From contig JADCRB010000008.1 in the NCBI GenBank assembly GCA_021464245.1, positions 153,058 to 217,057 of the forward strand: 64,000 bases of DNA, in the 5' to 3' direction. Origin of the DNA: Carallia brachiata (Eukaryota > Streptophyta > Magnoliopsida > Malpighiales > Rhizophoraceae). Positions 35,724 to 48,629 of the stretch are shown here, piece by piece (within the stretch, counting starts at the first letter, position 1; every line of letters begins with the position of its first letter). The position numbers were made by a program, and so were the translations under genes. The notes under the pieces were generated by a model. The model was not told where the DNA came from. It did not search any database and saw only the letters and a list, made by a program, of their open reading frames with translations.

Positions 35724-37615
35724 GGAGTAAAGGGGTCAAATCCTTCCACATCTCAGGTTGAGTTATATCTTACCGGTTATAAAGTTAATCTATAAGGATC
35801 ATATACACTTATATTTCAAGACCATATAATTCGGTTATATGGAAAAAGCCAAACTCAAAACAACAGTTTTGTATTTCATCTGTCATTACAATATTATTAT
35901 CAAATTTTAGCTGATATATTCTATTACATAAGATTTAAAATTTAAAAACCTTATATCGATTTGCTTTTTTCAATGATGTTACATTTAAGGAGTTCTATTA
36001 ATCCATTGGTCCCTTTATCTTCGCTTTTATTTTCTAATTTTTTTAACAACAATATTTGAACCATAAATTTATAATTAAGTGTTGATAATTCGTTCACCAG
36101 ATCCCACTAACACGACACAAAAGTCATGCAATGACCCAGTAAAAACTGCTTCCAAAATGGGTTCTACGTTTATCTGGATTCTAGAATTGAAGTTTTGGGT
36201 GGGTCAATGTTCTTGACATTGGCCTTTTTCTTATTTTCGTCAATAATTAGGTTCAATCTTGTCCTACCGTGTTTTTTTTTAACAATAAACTAATTTAAAT
36301 AAGGAATATTCAACTCCAAATGTTTATTTAATAATTGATTACACTCTTATATTTTGTAAGGACAAGTTGTCTGAAAAAATTGTACCACAGAAAAACTGCA
36401 CCCAATTAATATAACAATTGCTTTCACTTTCAAAAGCGAAGGTTTTGTCTTTGTAGCTTGAGTTTGTATTCAGTAGTCATCTTTTGTGTGCATCTAACAA
36501 TTCCAGTTGCCATTAGGCTTTTAAAAAGGAGCGATTTAAAGTGTTCGATTCTCATGTGGTTTATCTCTTTTACATTTTACCTCATGTGATTTTTAATTTT
36601 AGTAATTAATACTTTCCGTCAAAATTTGTGGATTTGAAAACTTCTTTTTAAACATAATAAATTTTATAAAATTCAAGTATCGTGAAAATTTAATATTTTT
36701 TGACTCATCATGATTACCTTTTCTTTAATTGAAAAATTTTAGAATTTATTTTTTTTTTAATTTTTATGTGTTCAGTTTGTTTAATATAAAAAATTTAAAA
36801 AATAAATTCTAAAAAATTTTTAAAAATAAAAAATAATTATGATGACTAAGAAACTTAAATATGCAACTTTAAAATTAGCAAAATTAGTAAAAATTTTAAG
36901 TAATTTAGATTTTGTAATTTTTTTTAGAATTGAAAACGAACTTTAAAATTAGTAAAATTATAATAGAGGATCTTTGTTATTAAAATTAAAATTTATAATG
37001 CTCTAATAGTGTAAATCAAAACTATAAAGAAGAAATCCATAGATTTGATGCAAGTACTTTTTAATATTACTTTTCTTTTTAATAAGTAAAACTTACTCAT
37101 AATATTATATTAAATAACTTTATTTTTTTATTTTTTATTTTAAATAAATCTCACTCATTATATGATATAAGATTATTAGTAAGTTACATTCATAAAAAAA
37201 TAAGTATAAGTTAAAAAAAGGAAGAAAACCTATTATTATTCGATAAAAAAAAATTTAATGCTATTATATAACTCACAACTCACGTGACTTCTTAATAAAA
37301 AAAAAAATACATACTTCTTAACTGAAAAAAAAAATATATATTATATCTATAACTAAAATTTAAAATATTACTCGTTCACATTTTCATTCAAATCTATCGA
37401 TAACCGATCTATTAAGAGCACACTTTGCTGCTGTGTCTGGGAGTACTACAATCTTGACTTGAGAACGAAGAAAACTTGTTTAATTGAAAGCAGAAAAAAA
37501 AACTAGAAATAAATAAATTGGAGGCTCTTGCATCTGTCACACATTTGCGCACACACAAACACGCAACAAAAAAAGATCAAATCAGCGACACACAGAGAGA
37601 AAAAGCTGAAAAAAG
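35724..37615. other. Intergenic region and PAG1 promoter side
   Basis: AT-rich DNA. A foldback of about 145 bases lies at 36706-36850 (CATCATGATTACCTTTTCTT on the left arm against AAAAATAATTATGATGACTA on the right), possibly a small MITE. The last 150 bases are the proteasome gene's promoter and leader, with a CACACAAACACGC stretch just before the leader. No other gene could be supported. Confidence 0.45.
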
Positions 37616-40600
37616 ATGAGCAGCATAGGAACCGGTTACGACCTGTCGGTCACGACTTTCTCTCCCGACGGCCGCGTTTTCCAGATCGAGTACGCCGCCA
37701 AAGCCGTCGACAACAGCGGGTTACAATCTCTTTCTTCTTCAATTTTAAATTTCTTTCTCATTTTTTTTCAGGTAATTCATTTCATTGGCATTATTTAGGG
37801 TTTTGCGTTAATGTGCGATGTTTTTTTTTTTTAATTTATATTTGCAGGACTGTTATCGGAATCAAATGCAAAGACGGAATCGTTTTGGTATAGTTTTCTT
37901 TTTTTTTTTTTTTGTTACAGATTTTTTTTTTTTTTGTATTTTCTTTTATCAATTTGAATGTTGATGTTGGTGAATATTTGTGTGTATCGAGGTCTAGGGT
38001 GTGGAGAAGCTTATTGCTTCTAAGATGATGTTGCCGGGTTCTAATCGGAGAATCCACGCCGTTCATCGTCATTCTGGCATGGTACATTTTGTTTTCGTTC
38101 CATTTCATTTTTCTTCCTTTCATCGAAGCATTGCCTGTGCGGTTTAATTCTGTGCTGTGCTTTGTTAGCTTCATCAATTGCGTCCTTGTTGCATACTTTG
38201 GGTGCTTAGTTTTTTAATATAATGGATGACTGTTGATGTTAAGTATCAGTTGGCTGTGTAAATGTTGTCGGTACGGGTTTTAATATGCCTCGGATAACAA
38301 GAGAAGCGCGGAAGCTCTGCTAGGGACCTTTGAATTTGGCACTTTATCTTCTAACTGCTTTCCGTCGTCCATCGGGCTGGTGGTTTTGCATATTATTGTC
38401 CTGTTTAGTCTTATATTTAATTATGTTTGTGTAGTACAAGACTTTTCATAGGATATAAGGAATGGCATAAAGAACATTTGCATGATGCTTCGTCATAATA
38501 GTCAGTTGAGTTCTTATTTTGATCTGTTGTATTTATATCCTATGTATACGAAGAATCAGAAGGTATTAACATTTGCAGTACTTTTTTGTTATAGGAAGCA
38601 ACATAAATTTACATTTCTTTGATAAACTCTGCAATTGTGTTATTGCTTCCAAATTCCAACATTTGTATGGTAGATTGGCTTCTTGAGATGATATTAGGTG
38701 TAGTCAGTTTGCGCAGCTTTACGAAAGACCAATTTATCCTACAAAAACTGTTATTACTCTCTCTCTCTCTCTCTCACATTGTGCTCTAAATGGTAGGCTG
38801 TTGCTGGCTTAGCAGCTGATGGAAGACAAATTGTTGCACGAGCAAAGTCTGAGGCAACCAATTACGAGAGGTTTGTTTAACCGTGTACCTTAGTTGCTGA
38901 TGTCGGTTTTAAGATGTTGTCTTCTTCTAGAAATCACCCTGTGTCTAGTACCCAAAAAAAAAAAAAAAAGATGGCTGCAACTGACATACTTGTTCTGATG
39001 GCAGTTTGTGGAAGGCTGAGGCCAGAATTCTTGTCCTCATATTTTGAGTTTGAAATTATGGCCTTAGCTGATCCTAGTAACACATAACCTGCATACACTG
39101 ATAGCAAGTTTGTATCTCATTAATCCTTCCCTTTTGGGTTCAGAGGCATTGGATCCATACCATTGACCCTGATGCATCTGAAGAGTGGGCCCTAATCAGG
39201 CCATAATCTGATCACTTGTTCAGTTTCCCATTATTTACATTTCATTTATCAAACACTAGCACTCGGTTAACCACAAAATGGTTTGTTCATTTGCTCTTTT
39301 GACACTTTTGTCAAATTCTTACTAGACGCCTATTTTGCACGTTTGTTTGAGGTTAAGAGAATTTATAACAATTGAATGAACAATGATTGGAATTTGATAA
39401 GCCTTTAACTAAAAACTTCTGACATATCTTAGTTCTTGAAATGATTTACTTGTATCCCTTTAGTATATGATTTGTGTTAGTTCTTTTGCTTGTGTCTCAT
39501 ATCCCTTCATGGTATATCACAAAGGGATATATGGTTCCTGCATATTGAAATCTCTGTAATTCAGACAATGAAATTAGATATTTTGCTATTATTGCTTTCA
39601 TACTTCGATATGTCCCGTATTTCTGGAGTTAATTTGCTTTCTCTTCTTGTAGTGTCTATGGTGAACCCATTCCTGTGAAGGAACTTGCCGACCGTGTTGC
39701 TAGTTATGTGCATTTGTGCACCCTCTATTGGTGGCTTAGGTGATAAAAGGCTTGACTCTTACATTTCATGTTTCTGAAACTGTGCATGACTATGTTCCTT
39801 TCTTGAAAAAGTACCTATATTGCTTGGTAATGCAGGCCCTTTGGTTGCGGGATAATTCTCGGTGGTTATGACAGAGATGGTCCACAATTATACATGGTTG
39901 AACCATCTGGCATTTCTTATGTAAGTTGTTTGTTACGGATATGGGATCTTTATGTCTGTTTTCTGTTTCTGGGTGAATCCTGCTGTGTCTCCTTTTCTTT
40001 CAAAAGTTCTGTTTTTGGAGTTTCATCTATATTATCACCATTCTTCAACTTTCCCTTTTCGGATGTAGAGATATTTTGGTGCTGCAATTGGAAAGGGAAA
40101 GCAGGCCGCTAAGACGTGAGTTACACAATTCCTTTTTCTTCATATGCTACTATGCCATAAGATGTGGATTTGTCTTGACAGAACTATGGTAGTTCTTTAT
40201 TACGTTAGTTTGTTTTGAATTTTGCCTGTTGCTTGGGTTTTGTTGGTATCACATATTTTCTGCCAATGTCAACAGAGAGATCGAAAAGTTGAATCTTTCT
40301 GAAATGACTTGCCGTGAAGGAGTTATTGAGGTTGCCAAAATGTGAGTTTTGCTTTTGTTTCCCTCTCTCTCTCTCTCTCTCTCTCTCCACCTCCTCTTTC
40401 CGTTCATCATATGTGCTCTGTTTTTTTGGATTTATATTTTGACCATTATTATGACTTTGGATCTGTTATTTCCAACGTTAATATTGTTGTTGCAATGGTA
40501 GGCCAACATTTAGCACCTGCTTTTCCATTCTCGCTCTATCTTATTGTCATTTTTCTTGGAACTTTGTGATCAAATGACAAATGCATACTAGTAGAAGCTG

Positions 40601-42304
40601 AATTTTCTGTACCTTTTCCACATAATATATTTATATGTTCCTTTCCCTTGTTTTTCTTTTTCCAATGATGTTATATATGTTATTGTGCAAAAAGCTTGGT
40701 AACTTTTTGTGATCTCCCTAGGCTAGTTGAGTTTGGATCTTTCGAAGCATTTGTCTTCTTTAAGGAAATAATGGGGGAATCTTACAGGATTCCCATCCCT
40801 AAGTTTGATACAAGTTTATTTTACTATTTTCTCCGCTGGCTGTTGTAAAGTTGTGTGTTGCACTTTCTATTACCAGCATTACCTTGTTATTTGGATAAGG
40901 TATACAACATTATGCTGTAGAGCACTTTCAAGAGGCAGTCTATGGTGCTCCCAAATTTGATTATCTGGCCATTTTATTTTCCTTTAGTTGGTGATTTACA
41001 AACGTGGGATCAGTGAGTTCTAGTCCAAAGAAAGGAAACATATAAAGTAATTGTGAATAAAAGAGTGGCCTAGAAAGATTTGGGCAAATTTCTATTGCCA
41101 GAAGGTCAACTTTGTATTGGGAGAAGGTTCCAAGAAAAGGAACCTATTCTAATGTTCCTTGTCAGTTGGACCTTCTTCTCTTTCTGATTTGACTTTGAAC
41201 TAGCTTTATCGTAGTTAAATTTAATCATGTAGCATAGAAAAAAGGTAGATGGGGGTGGGGATTATAATGTCACTACCAAATGATGCACATTGAAATAGGG
41301 CTCCATTAGGAGAATGGGCAGGTGATCAGATATACATGAAGTGAATGATTGAGGACTTTCGCCTGTTCTCTTGTAGTGAGATTAAGACAGTTATCATTCT
41401 TTATTCAATGATTGGGTTACGGTAACTCAATGGTGTTCATGTCACTATAAAAGAAGTTCATACAAGTGAATCTTCAAGGGAGAACAGTGGGTAACTGTGT
41501 GATTGTGTGCTTGCATGTGCTCAATCCTTACTTGTGACCATAATTTTTGGGTTTCTTTTAAGCAGCATTTATAAGGTGCATGATGAAGCAAAGGACAAAG
41601 CTTTCGAACTGGAAATGAGTTGGGTTTGTGACGAGTCAAAGAGACTGCACACAAAGGTACTTTCAGATCCATTTTTCCTGGGGACCATTTGTGTTTGTCT
41701 TGTTGGGTTAGAATAACAAGCATATTAGAACGTTTATTTTGGATCAAGTTCACGTGCTTCATTTGTTGAAAGCCGTTTGGTAAATATGAGAAGAGTGGGC
41801 AGTTGAGGCTACGCTTTTGGATTTAGTAGTTTAGATAAACTTCAAAAATTAAAAAGGCAAAAGGAAGTGTACAGTTTTTCAACACTTGATGGGGTGGCGG
41901 CCCCACTGCGAAAGTGGATAGTTTTTCAGAGTTGAAAAGGCAGAAGCAGGAGCTTCCCAAAGCCCTTTCCAAGTAGCACTTATATGATTTTTTGCAACAT
42001 ATATGGAATTTGCTTTTCTTATCTGTTTTAAGTTGTTTAGTCTGTGTCGTATGAGGTGACATGGGCAATCAACAAGTGCCGTGCTGCCCTTGTTGTGGAT
42101 GAGAGTTTATTATAGTTCAACGTTTTAGTGTGGATATAAGAGTTAAAGGTCTCAACACCGGTCTGATCATACTTTTATTAATGTCGTTTCTATTTATAAT
42201 GCTTTCGCTCGGTGGTTGCTATGATATTTCAGGTTCCCGATGAGCTGTTAGAGAAAGCCAAGACTGCTGCTAAAGTGGCGCTTGAAGAAATGGACGCTGA
42301 TTAA
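37616..42304 (+). CDS. PAG1: Proteasome subunit alpha type-3 (alpha7, PAG1)
   Basis: An alpha-ring subunit of the 20S proteasome core, which degrades ubiquitinated proteins in cytosol and nucleus. Ten exons: 37616-37719, 37848-37887, 37998-38081, 38797-38870, 39653-39739, 39836-39920, 40069-40115, 40276-40341, 41566-41656, 42233-42304. All phases agree and give 249 aa, the usual plant length. The N-terminus [19 protein letters not shown] followed by [12 protein letters not shown] is the alpha-subunit signature that gates the pore. Further segments are [91 protein letters not shown], and an acidic C-terminus [10 protein letters not shown]. All nine introns are GT-AG. TC repeats lie at 38758-38776 (before an acceptor) and 40363-40386. 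No indels were found. Confidence 0.98.
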
Positions 42305-43844
42305 AACTTGGTAAATCTGGATATTCCTTTGGGAGATAATTATTGTCTTACTGTTATGATGCCGTTTCTCCCCTGGTTAGAGTTGTGAGATAACTGCTGG
42401 TTTTAGGTATCGTATGTGTTTTTTTTTTTTCCCGACTCTTTGCTCTAGCATAAAACATTTTCTTGTTCTGGCTCGGGCATTTTTGAATATTTCTATGTAC
42501 CATAAAACAACTAATTTATTTTCATGAACGTTCACATCTTTTGTTTTAAAAAACCTCATCTAACTTATCACATAGTTTCTACGAAAACTTGAAAAGATGT
42601 TGCTATCAATAAAACTCAGCGAGTCTTATATGGTTTGGTAATTTGGTTTAGGTTCGGTTGATTGGACCATATGTATAAGTTTGTCCACATTTGATATCCT
42701 TAATTTGCTTCTAATTCTTTTCTTTTCATTTTCGTGAGATTTTTTTTTTAATTCATTTCTTTGCTTGTGATTTCCTTCATAGAACTGGACGTTAACGCTT
42801 GAAACAAAGATCATGACGAAGCAAAAACTACAAAAAGATCATGACCAAGCAAGAACTACAAAAAGTTCGAAGAGAGAGTTGAAAATTTGTTAGAACTATT
42901 GATTCATTGAGTGCTCGTTTATTCTAATCATTTTGTGTACGCCTGTTAAGTAGATTAATGGTTATGAATAAACTTTGGTCTAAAATTATTAATCACTGTT
43001 TAATCTAGGTTCATACTAATATTATCAGTTTCTTTTTTCAGTAATAGCCTTTTTTTCTAGCCTACATATTACTCGTCGCGGCGAGGGCGAAACTTGTTTT
43101 ATCTTCTTTCAGGAGGCGGGGCGTTAGGCTTATCATAGTAAAAAATTACGACTTCGTACGGAAAATATACATGCGAGAGGATTACAGGTAGGAACATACC
43201 GCATTAATAAGAAGTTCTGAAAATTTCACTTCGTTATTTTAAATCAAAAAAAGGGCAAGGGAGAGATGATATTATTATTATTATTATTATTGAGAAAATC
43301 ACATATAACATAGATTTGTGTGGTTTAAAAAAAAAGTGGTCAAATAGATTCATATAATTAAAATTATGTGTATATAAATAAAAAAAAAGGAAAAATCTTT
43401 ACCAACGTGTGAAATGTAATATTTTTATATTACATATAGAGTGTCTTATATGATACGAATAATGTATCGTACAATATGTAAGTAATGTATAAAAAATAGT
43501 ACAAATCACAGAAATCTCTTTTTTTGGGTCAAAAATCGAAGAAAGGTTTTTTATATGTTGTATGAAAGGTTCTTGGTATGTTTACTCTAGTTGATTCATA
43601 TTTTGGATATCATATAAATCATTTGTGTTCCTACTGAAGGGTAAATCTAAGAGCGTAAGTCCGTCTACTCTAGTCGAAAACTGAAAAAAAAAAAAAAATT
43701 GAGTAAATATGGCAGATACCATTACTATCCGCATTAATTCTGCTTGCACTTCTGGCTTGCGTATGTTTACTCTCGCATTGGCTAAACTGATCTTCTTCCT
43801 ACTAGAGTTTGTTGATTCTATCTATCTGCTCTTGACTATTCCAC
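42305..43844. other. 3' flank of PAG1 and intergenic DNA
   Basis: The 3' untranslated region of the proteasome gene followed by AT-rich DNA with an ATT run at 43270-43290. No gene could be supported. Confidence 0.5.
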
Positions 43845-44358
43845 GAGGGTTAATATATATGTATATATATATCACTAATTTTATGTAAAATAACAAATTT
43901 AATATCAACTTATTATGAATTTATAGTTCAAATAATATTGATAATATGTCAGTAAAAGAGAGATTAAATATTTGAACCCTTAACCTTTTCAATTATTTCT
44001 CTCTTAACTAGTTGGCTTATATTTAGAAAAGCTAAAAAAAAAATAGTATTAATTTTAAAAAGTAACAGTTTATCTTTTCTATAATTTTTTTAACAAATTT
44101 AACATGTTATGATATTTATGAATGTAATCTATCTGTTTTAATGACATGTTATAAAAATCTGTCTGTCTCTATTACATGACACTTATACACACTAGTATCT
44201 GGTGATACGTACAAAATAAACAGATTTTGTTCAAGAGATATTAGGGTGTGTTAGATTTTAAAAAAAATTTGAAAGGATAAATTATTATTTTTTTAAAATT
44301 ATTGTTAAATTTATTATTTCACATGAAATTAGTAATTTTTTTTTTTATTAACCCCTTC
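43845..44358. mobile_element. Foldback MITE, family A copy 2
   Basis: The left end AGGGTTAATATATATGTATA at 43846 and the right end TTTTATTAACCCC near 44356 are inverted, and the sub-terminal CACTAATTTTATGTAAAATA pairs with ATTTCACATGAAATTAGTAA. The terminal motif and the internal TATTAATTTTAAAAAGTAA match the element at 27426-27887, so the two are copies of one family. The right end is next to the long C run. Confidence 0.55.
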
Positions 44359-44396
44359 CATAACAATACAATTGACAAACAACAGCAAAAGAGCCA

Positions 44397-44398
<2 letters not shown>

Positions 44399-44439
<41 letters not shown>
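44399..44439. repeat. Homopolymer C31 followed by A10
   Basis: Thirty-one consecutive C residues at 44399-44429 are followed by ten A residues. The tract is G31 on the minus strand and could form i-motif or G-quadruplex structures. Exact length is likely to be unreliable in any assembly. Confidence 0.9.
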
Positions 44440-44440
<1 letters not shown>

Positions 44441-45436
44441 AAGGGTAGTTGGTAGCCCAGACGATTTGTTGAACTACTGCCTTGCTTCCACCATAACGAA
44501 TCCACATTGTAATTCACATGGGACATATGGGAATCTAAGAAGTTTTATTTCTCAATATCATCATTGACCATCATTGTATAGGCCTTTCCATCTTGCTAAA
44601 GTGGTGAAGTCCTAAAATAATGTCCAACTTTTCACCGACCATTTATCGTTTGAAAATTTTTTGAATGGTAATGTTAAAATATAGAAAAAGAAAAAGATGT
44701 GAGAAGATAGGTAAAAAAGAGAATGACAAAAAAACAAAAAAAACTCAAAGATATACGTTGTACAATTGTATAGATCTACTTCTATTGTTAAAAGATCCAT
44801 AAGATTATTGTTATTAAATTATTTATCTCATATAGTATATAAACTCTTATGTATATGGTAGAGTGTGTTACGTAAAAGGAAATTATTTTACAATATTACT
44901 AAGATTCTACTATTTATATTGGTTGATTCATAAAATTTTATGTTGATTGTAATAAAATCTCTCTAAATGTCGATTCTCCAACAATTTTGATAAGTTGTAG
45001 AATTTAAATATCACTTTGTTCAAAAGAAATAAATGTAGAAATTATCATACAAGATTATCATAATTACTTGAAAATTAGTGTCATCTAAACAAAAGAGCAA
45101 AGGAGAGAAGTTCCCATCAATCATACTAAGGCAAACAGAATAAACTTGTTCAATGAAATGCTTTTTTTTTTTTTTTTTAATGTAGGACTAAAGTTTAAAT
45201 ATGAAACTTGAAATCACATTATGATTTGTATTTCCTAATTATGTTTTTCGATAAACGAATATTCATTCCGAAAATCACTACACCGAAAATAATATCTTAA
45301 TCTGTTGCACTTTTAAGTACTACTAATAAAACTAGAGGTCAATTAAATGAAAGATATGCTTTGATTCAAATCCACCCAAAAACATACAGGTATGTGATTT
45401 GAAGGTTTGTCCCGTGCCAATCAGAAAATATACATT
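44440..45436. other. AT-rich intergenic DNA
   Basis: AT-rich DNA with a T run near 45162-45178. No gene, RNA or clear element end could be supported. Confidence 0.5.
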
Positions 45437-45953
45437 TAGAGGTGTTAAAAAGTAATTCGACTCGATCACCTGTCTGAATTCATCTAAAAAAATTAGGTCA
45501 GAAATCCAAATTTTAACTTGAATTCAAAAGTGATCCAACCCGAAAATGTTGGGTTGAATCCGAATCACCTGTTGAGTTAAGAAAAAGACAAAATAGTAAA
45601 TTTTTTTTTTGACTTTTTACTTTTAACTTATCTTTTTTAGGTACTAATAATACAATTTTTGTAAAATGTACATATATATAAAACACAAAAACTAAATTTG
45701 AATGTTTAGTTTATTATAGTAATGAGTTTTAAATTTAATTGAAATATTTTATTTTAGTGAAAAATGATTTAAAAAAATAATAGTTCAGTGCGAATTCGAC
45801 CCGAATTCGATCTGAATCCAACCCGAATCTGAAACGACTCAATCTGAATCTAAACCGAATGTAGTGTGACTTGAAAATAACCTAATCAAAAATAACCCGA
45901 ATCAGAAATAACTCAACCCAAATCTAATCCAACTCGACTTTTTCACACCTCTA
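45437..45953. mobile_element. hAT-like non-autonomous element
   Basis: Ends are inverted: left TAGAGGTGTTAAAAAGTAAT and right read inward TAGAGGTGTGAAAAAGTCGA. TAGRGGTGT-type termini are typical of plant hAT elements. Sub-terminal regions carry many AACCCGAATC/GATTCGGGTT-like short repeats. I could not find an exact 8-bp target duplication. There is no coding sequence. Confidence 0.55.
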
Positions 45954-46454
45954 CATACACCTTATCAGTACCCATACAACAATTTCAGGTATGTGATATA
46001 TTTTTTTTTTCCCGAGAAAGTGAGGGTGGTATATACAGTGTGGTTAGTGAAAATTATTGTGATAGTCGCACTGCTTAAAAGACTCTGTACTCCAAGTTTA
46101 TGTAAGAGCGACATTGCGCATTACTATATCTAACTTCACCGAATGCTTGGAGAAAAAATTGAGTTCACGACTTTTAGTGTAAACAAAATACTCCAACAAG
46201 ACGCATCCTTCTTTCAGTGTCCATCAATGGACAATGTAAAGAAGAGCGCACCGCATGTCTTGGATATTTTATCTCAAAAAATATTTTGAGTAAAATTATA
46301 ACTGTCATTTTTAAATGGTAACTGATATTTTTTAAAATATAAAAATAATAAATATTTTAAAAATATCAATTTTCATTTTAAAAATATCAATAACCATTTC
46401 AATCGATACAAATTTCAGAACAAAAATCACGGAAACTAACCTTTCTTTTTTAAA

Positions 46455-47255
46455 GAAGAAGCAAGTCTCAACTTCCTCTGAGTGTCCCATCTGCTGTAAT
46501 CAAACTGAAACAGTGGAGCATATTTTATTTTTCTCCCCCCATGCCACGGTAACATGGTAACTAAGCCCCCTAGCTTACAACCCGGATTTTAAAGGCTTCC
46601 CTGCCTTTAGCCAGTGGTGGGAAAGGATCATGGAAGACGCATCCTTCAAGGCAAAATCAGGTACTAAAGAACTAATTGCAATAGTGCTCCGGGAAATCTG
46701 GAAAACTCGGAACGGAGTCGTACTCGAACAGAAAGCTCCCAACCCAATGGCCACAGTCATACGCGCCACCAACCTATGGCGTGAGCTAGAATCCCCACAA
46801 GTGGAGGTCCCAAGTCTACAAGAGGTACCACCTTCCTTTCCATCGTTTGGAAACCCCCCCCCCCCCCAAACCCAGCAAGGCAGCAACTATGAAAATCAAC
46901 TGCGATGGATCCTCCATTCAGAGTCCAAGTGGGCAGGTTTGGGGATTATCTGTCGAAACTCACACGGGAAAATGGTGGGGGCCATTGCCACCAGAAGCTG
47001 CGCTCGTTCTGCGCAAATGGCTGAGGCGAAAGCTTTACTATTAGGAGCCCGATTCCTAGCAGCAAGAAGGATCACCAGCGCAACTCTAGAGACAGATTCC
47101 AAACTCATCACCGACTACCTAAGAAGCTCACCAAGTTCATGGCATGGCCCTGTGAAATTAGTGTTATTCTTCATGAAATTATTACTTTGTGTAACGAGAG
47201 ATCGAGAGTTTCTATATCCTTTATTTCTAGTACTTGTAACCAAGCCGCAGATTAG
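46455..47255 (+). mobile_element. LINE remnant: zinc-binding RT segment and RNase H domain
   Basis: A degenerate C-terminal part of a plant LINE ORF2. It begins with the zf-RVT pattern CPICCNQTETVEHILFFSPH (about 46482-46541), continues EIWKTRNGVVLEQKAPNP, and then has an RNase H region: KINCDGSSIQ, after a frame change GLGIICRNSHGKMVGAIA, and AQMAEAKALLLGARFLAA with LETDSKLITDYLRS. The catalytic order D...E...D is still visible (NCDG, AEAKAL, LETDS). A C14 run at 46854-46867 lies between the domains and frames change on both sides of it. Stops and frame changes mean it is dead. Confidence 0.8.
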
Positions 47256-48629
47256 ATAATAAGACAATCCAAGATCATGGCATGTCCTTCGATTGGACTT
47301 GCAACCTCAGACAGAATTTTTAAATCTTTTGTACAAGGACTTTCCATATTAAAAAAGTATTTCATTATATAATCATATGGTTTTTATTTATTGTATTTAT
47401 ACATATTTTTTTATATAATCACAAATATTTTTTATATAATTATAAAAAAATATAAAATAAAAAAATAATAATACTTTTTATATTATTTTTTATCGTTATA
47501 ATTACACAAAAAATATTTATAATTATACAAAAAATGTATAAACACAATAAAAAAAAATTGTATATCCACTAAATTTTTCGCATTAAAAATGCAAATGATA
47601 CTTATGTCAAAAGAAAACACTCCAACAAGACCAACGGTTGTGTGCCACTGTGCCCAAATTTTTTTACATGTCAGTGAGTTATGTGGTTTTTTTTTTTGAC
47701 CTGTAAAAAACAATTAAAACCACATTATAATAAAAAGGATAATGATAAGTAGAAGGAAGAAAGAAAAAGGGGAGAATCAGAAGAGAGATAAATAAAAAAA
47801 AAAGAAAGTTGACCAGTAAAGTACAGAATCATCATATGAGTCTTGCATAAATTTCCTTTTCTAAATCACATAATTTACAAGTCAATTATGCAACAGACCA
47901 TAAAAAAATGTGTAAAAATTATAGAAAAAAAGTTGTTGTTTTGATAGTTAAATTATTAGGAGAAATTTTTAGAATATAATCATTTAAAAAATTTATGTAA
48001 TTTTATAAATTTATTATATAGTAAAAAAAATAATATTTTTTTAAATTATACTTATAATCAATATAATTATATAATAAATTTAATAAATTATAATTCGAAA
48101 ACTTTGGTAATAAATTTCTTCTAACCATACGACAACATCTAAAATTATAAAGAAAATACTCGTAATAATATGTAAATAATAAAAAATAATATAAATTATT
48201 AAATAATTAATATAAAAATAAAAAATAAATTATTATTTATTATTATATAAATTATGTGATTAATTTATTATTAAATTAAATTACGTGTTAAAATTCAAAT
48301 TATAATTTTATTTTTCCCTCGTGTCTCTCTCTTGTTTTTGGTAACACAAAACACATTAGGGTGGACATGCACCAAACTATTTATTTATTTTTTATTTTTT
48401 AAAATTTAATATATTTTTAATAATTTAATAATTTATACTACCATATATTTATTGTAAAATTATCTTAGTGCGGCCAAATCAATTTTCCGACAGAAAGAAG
48501 GGAAAATACTTGAATGGGGCCCACTCAAACTAACGAAAAGCGAACCCACGTTTTACTCTGACCCTCGCTCTTCCAAATCACAAACAACACCAAAAAGCCC
48601 CAAACCCTAAGTAAATCGGCGTCAGCGCT
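47256..48629. other. Intergenic region and LRR gene promoter
   Basis: AT-rich DNA with little else visible. Immediately before the LRR gene start, a telo-box-like AAACCCTAA is at 48602-48610 in the likely leader. Confidence 0.45.
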
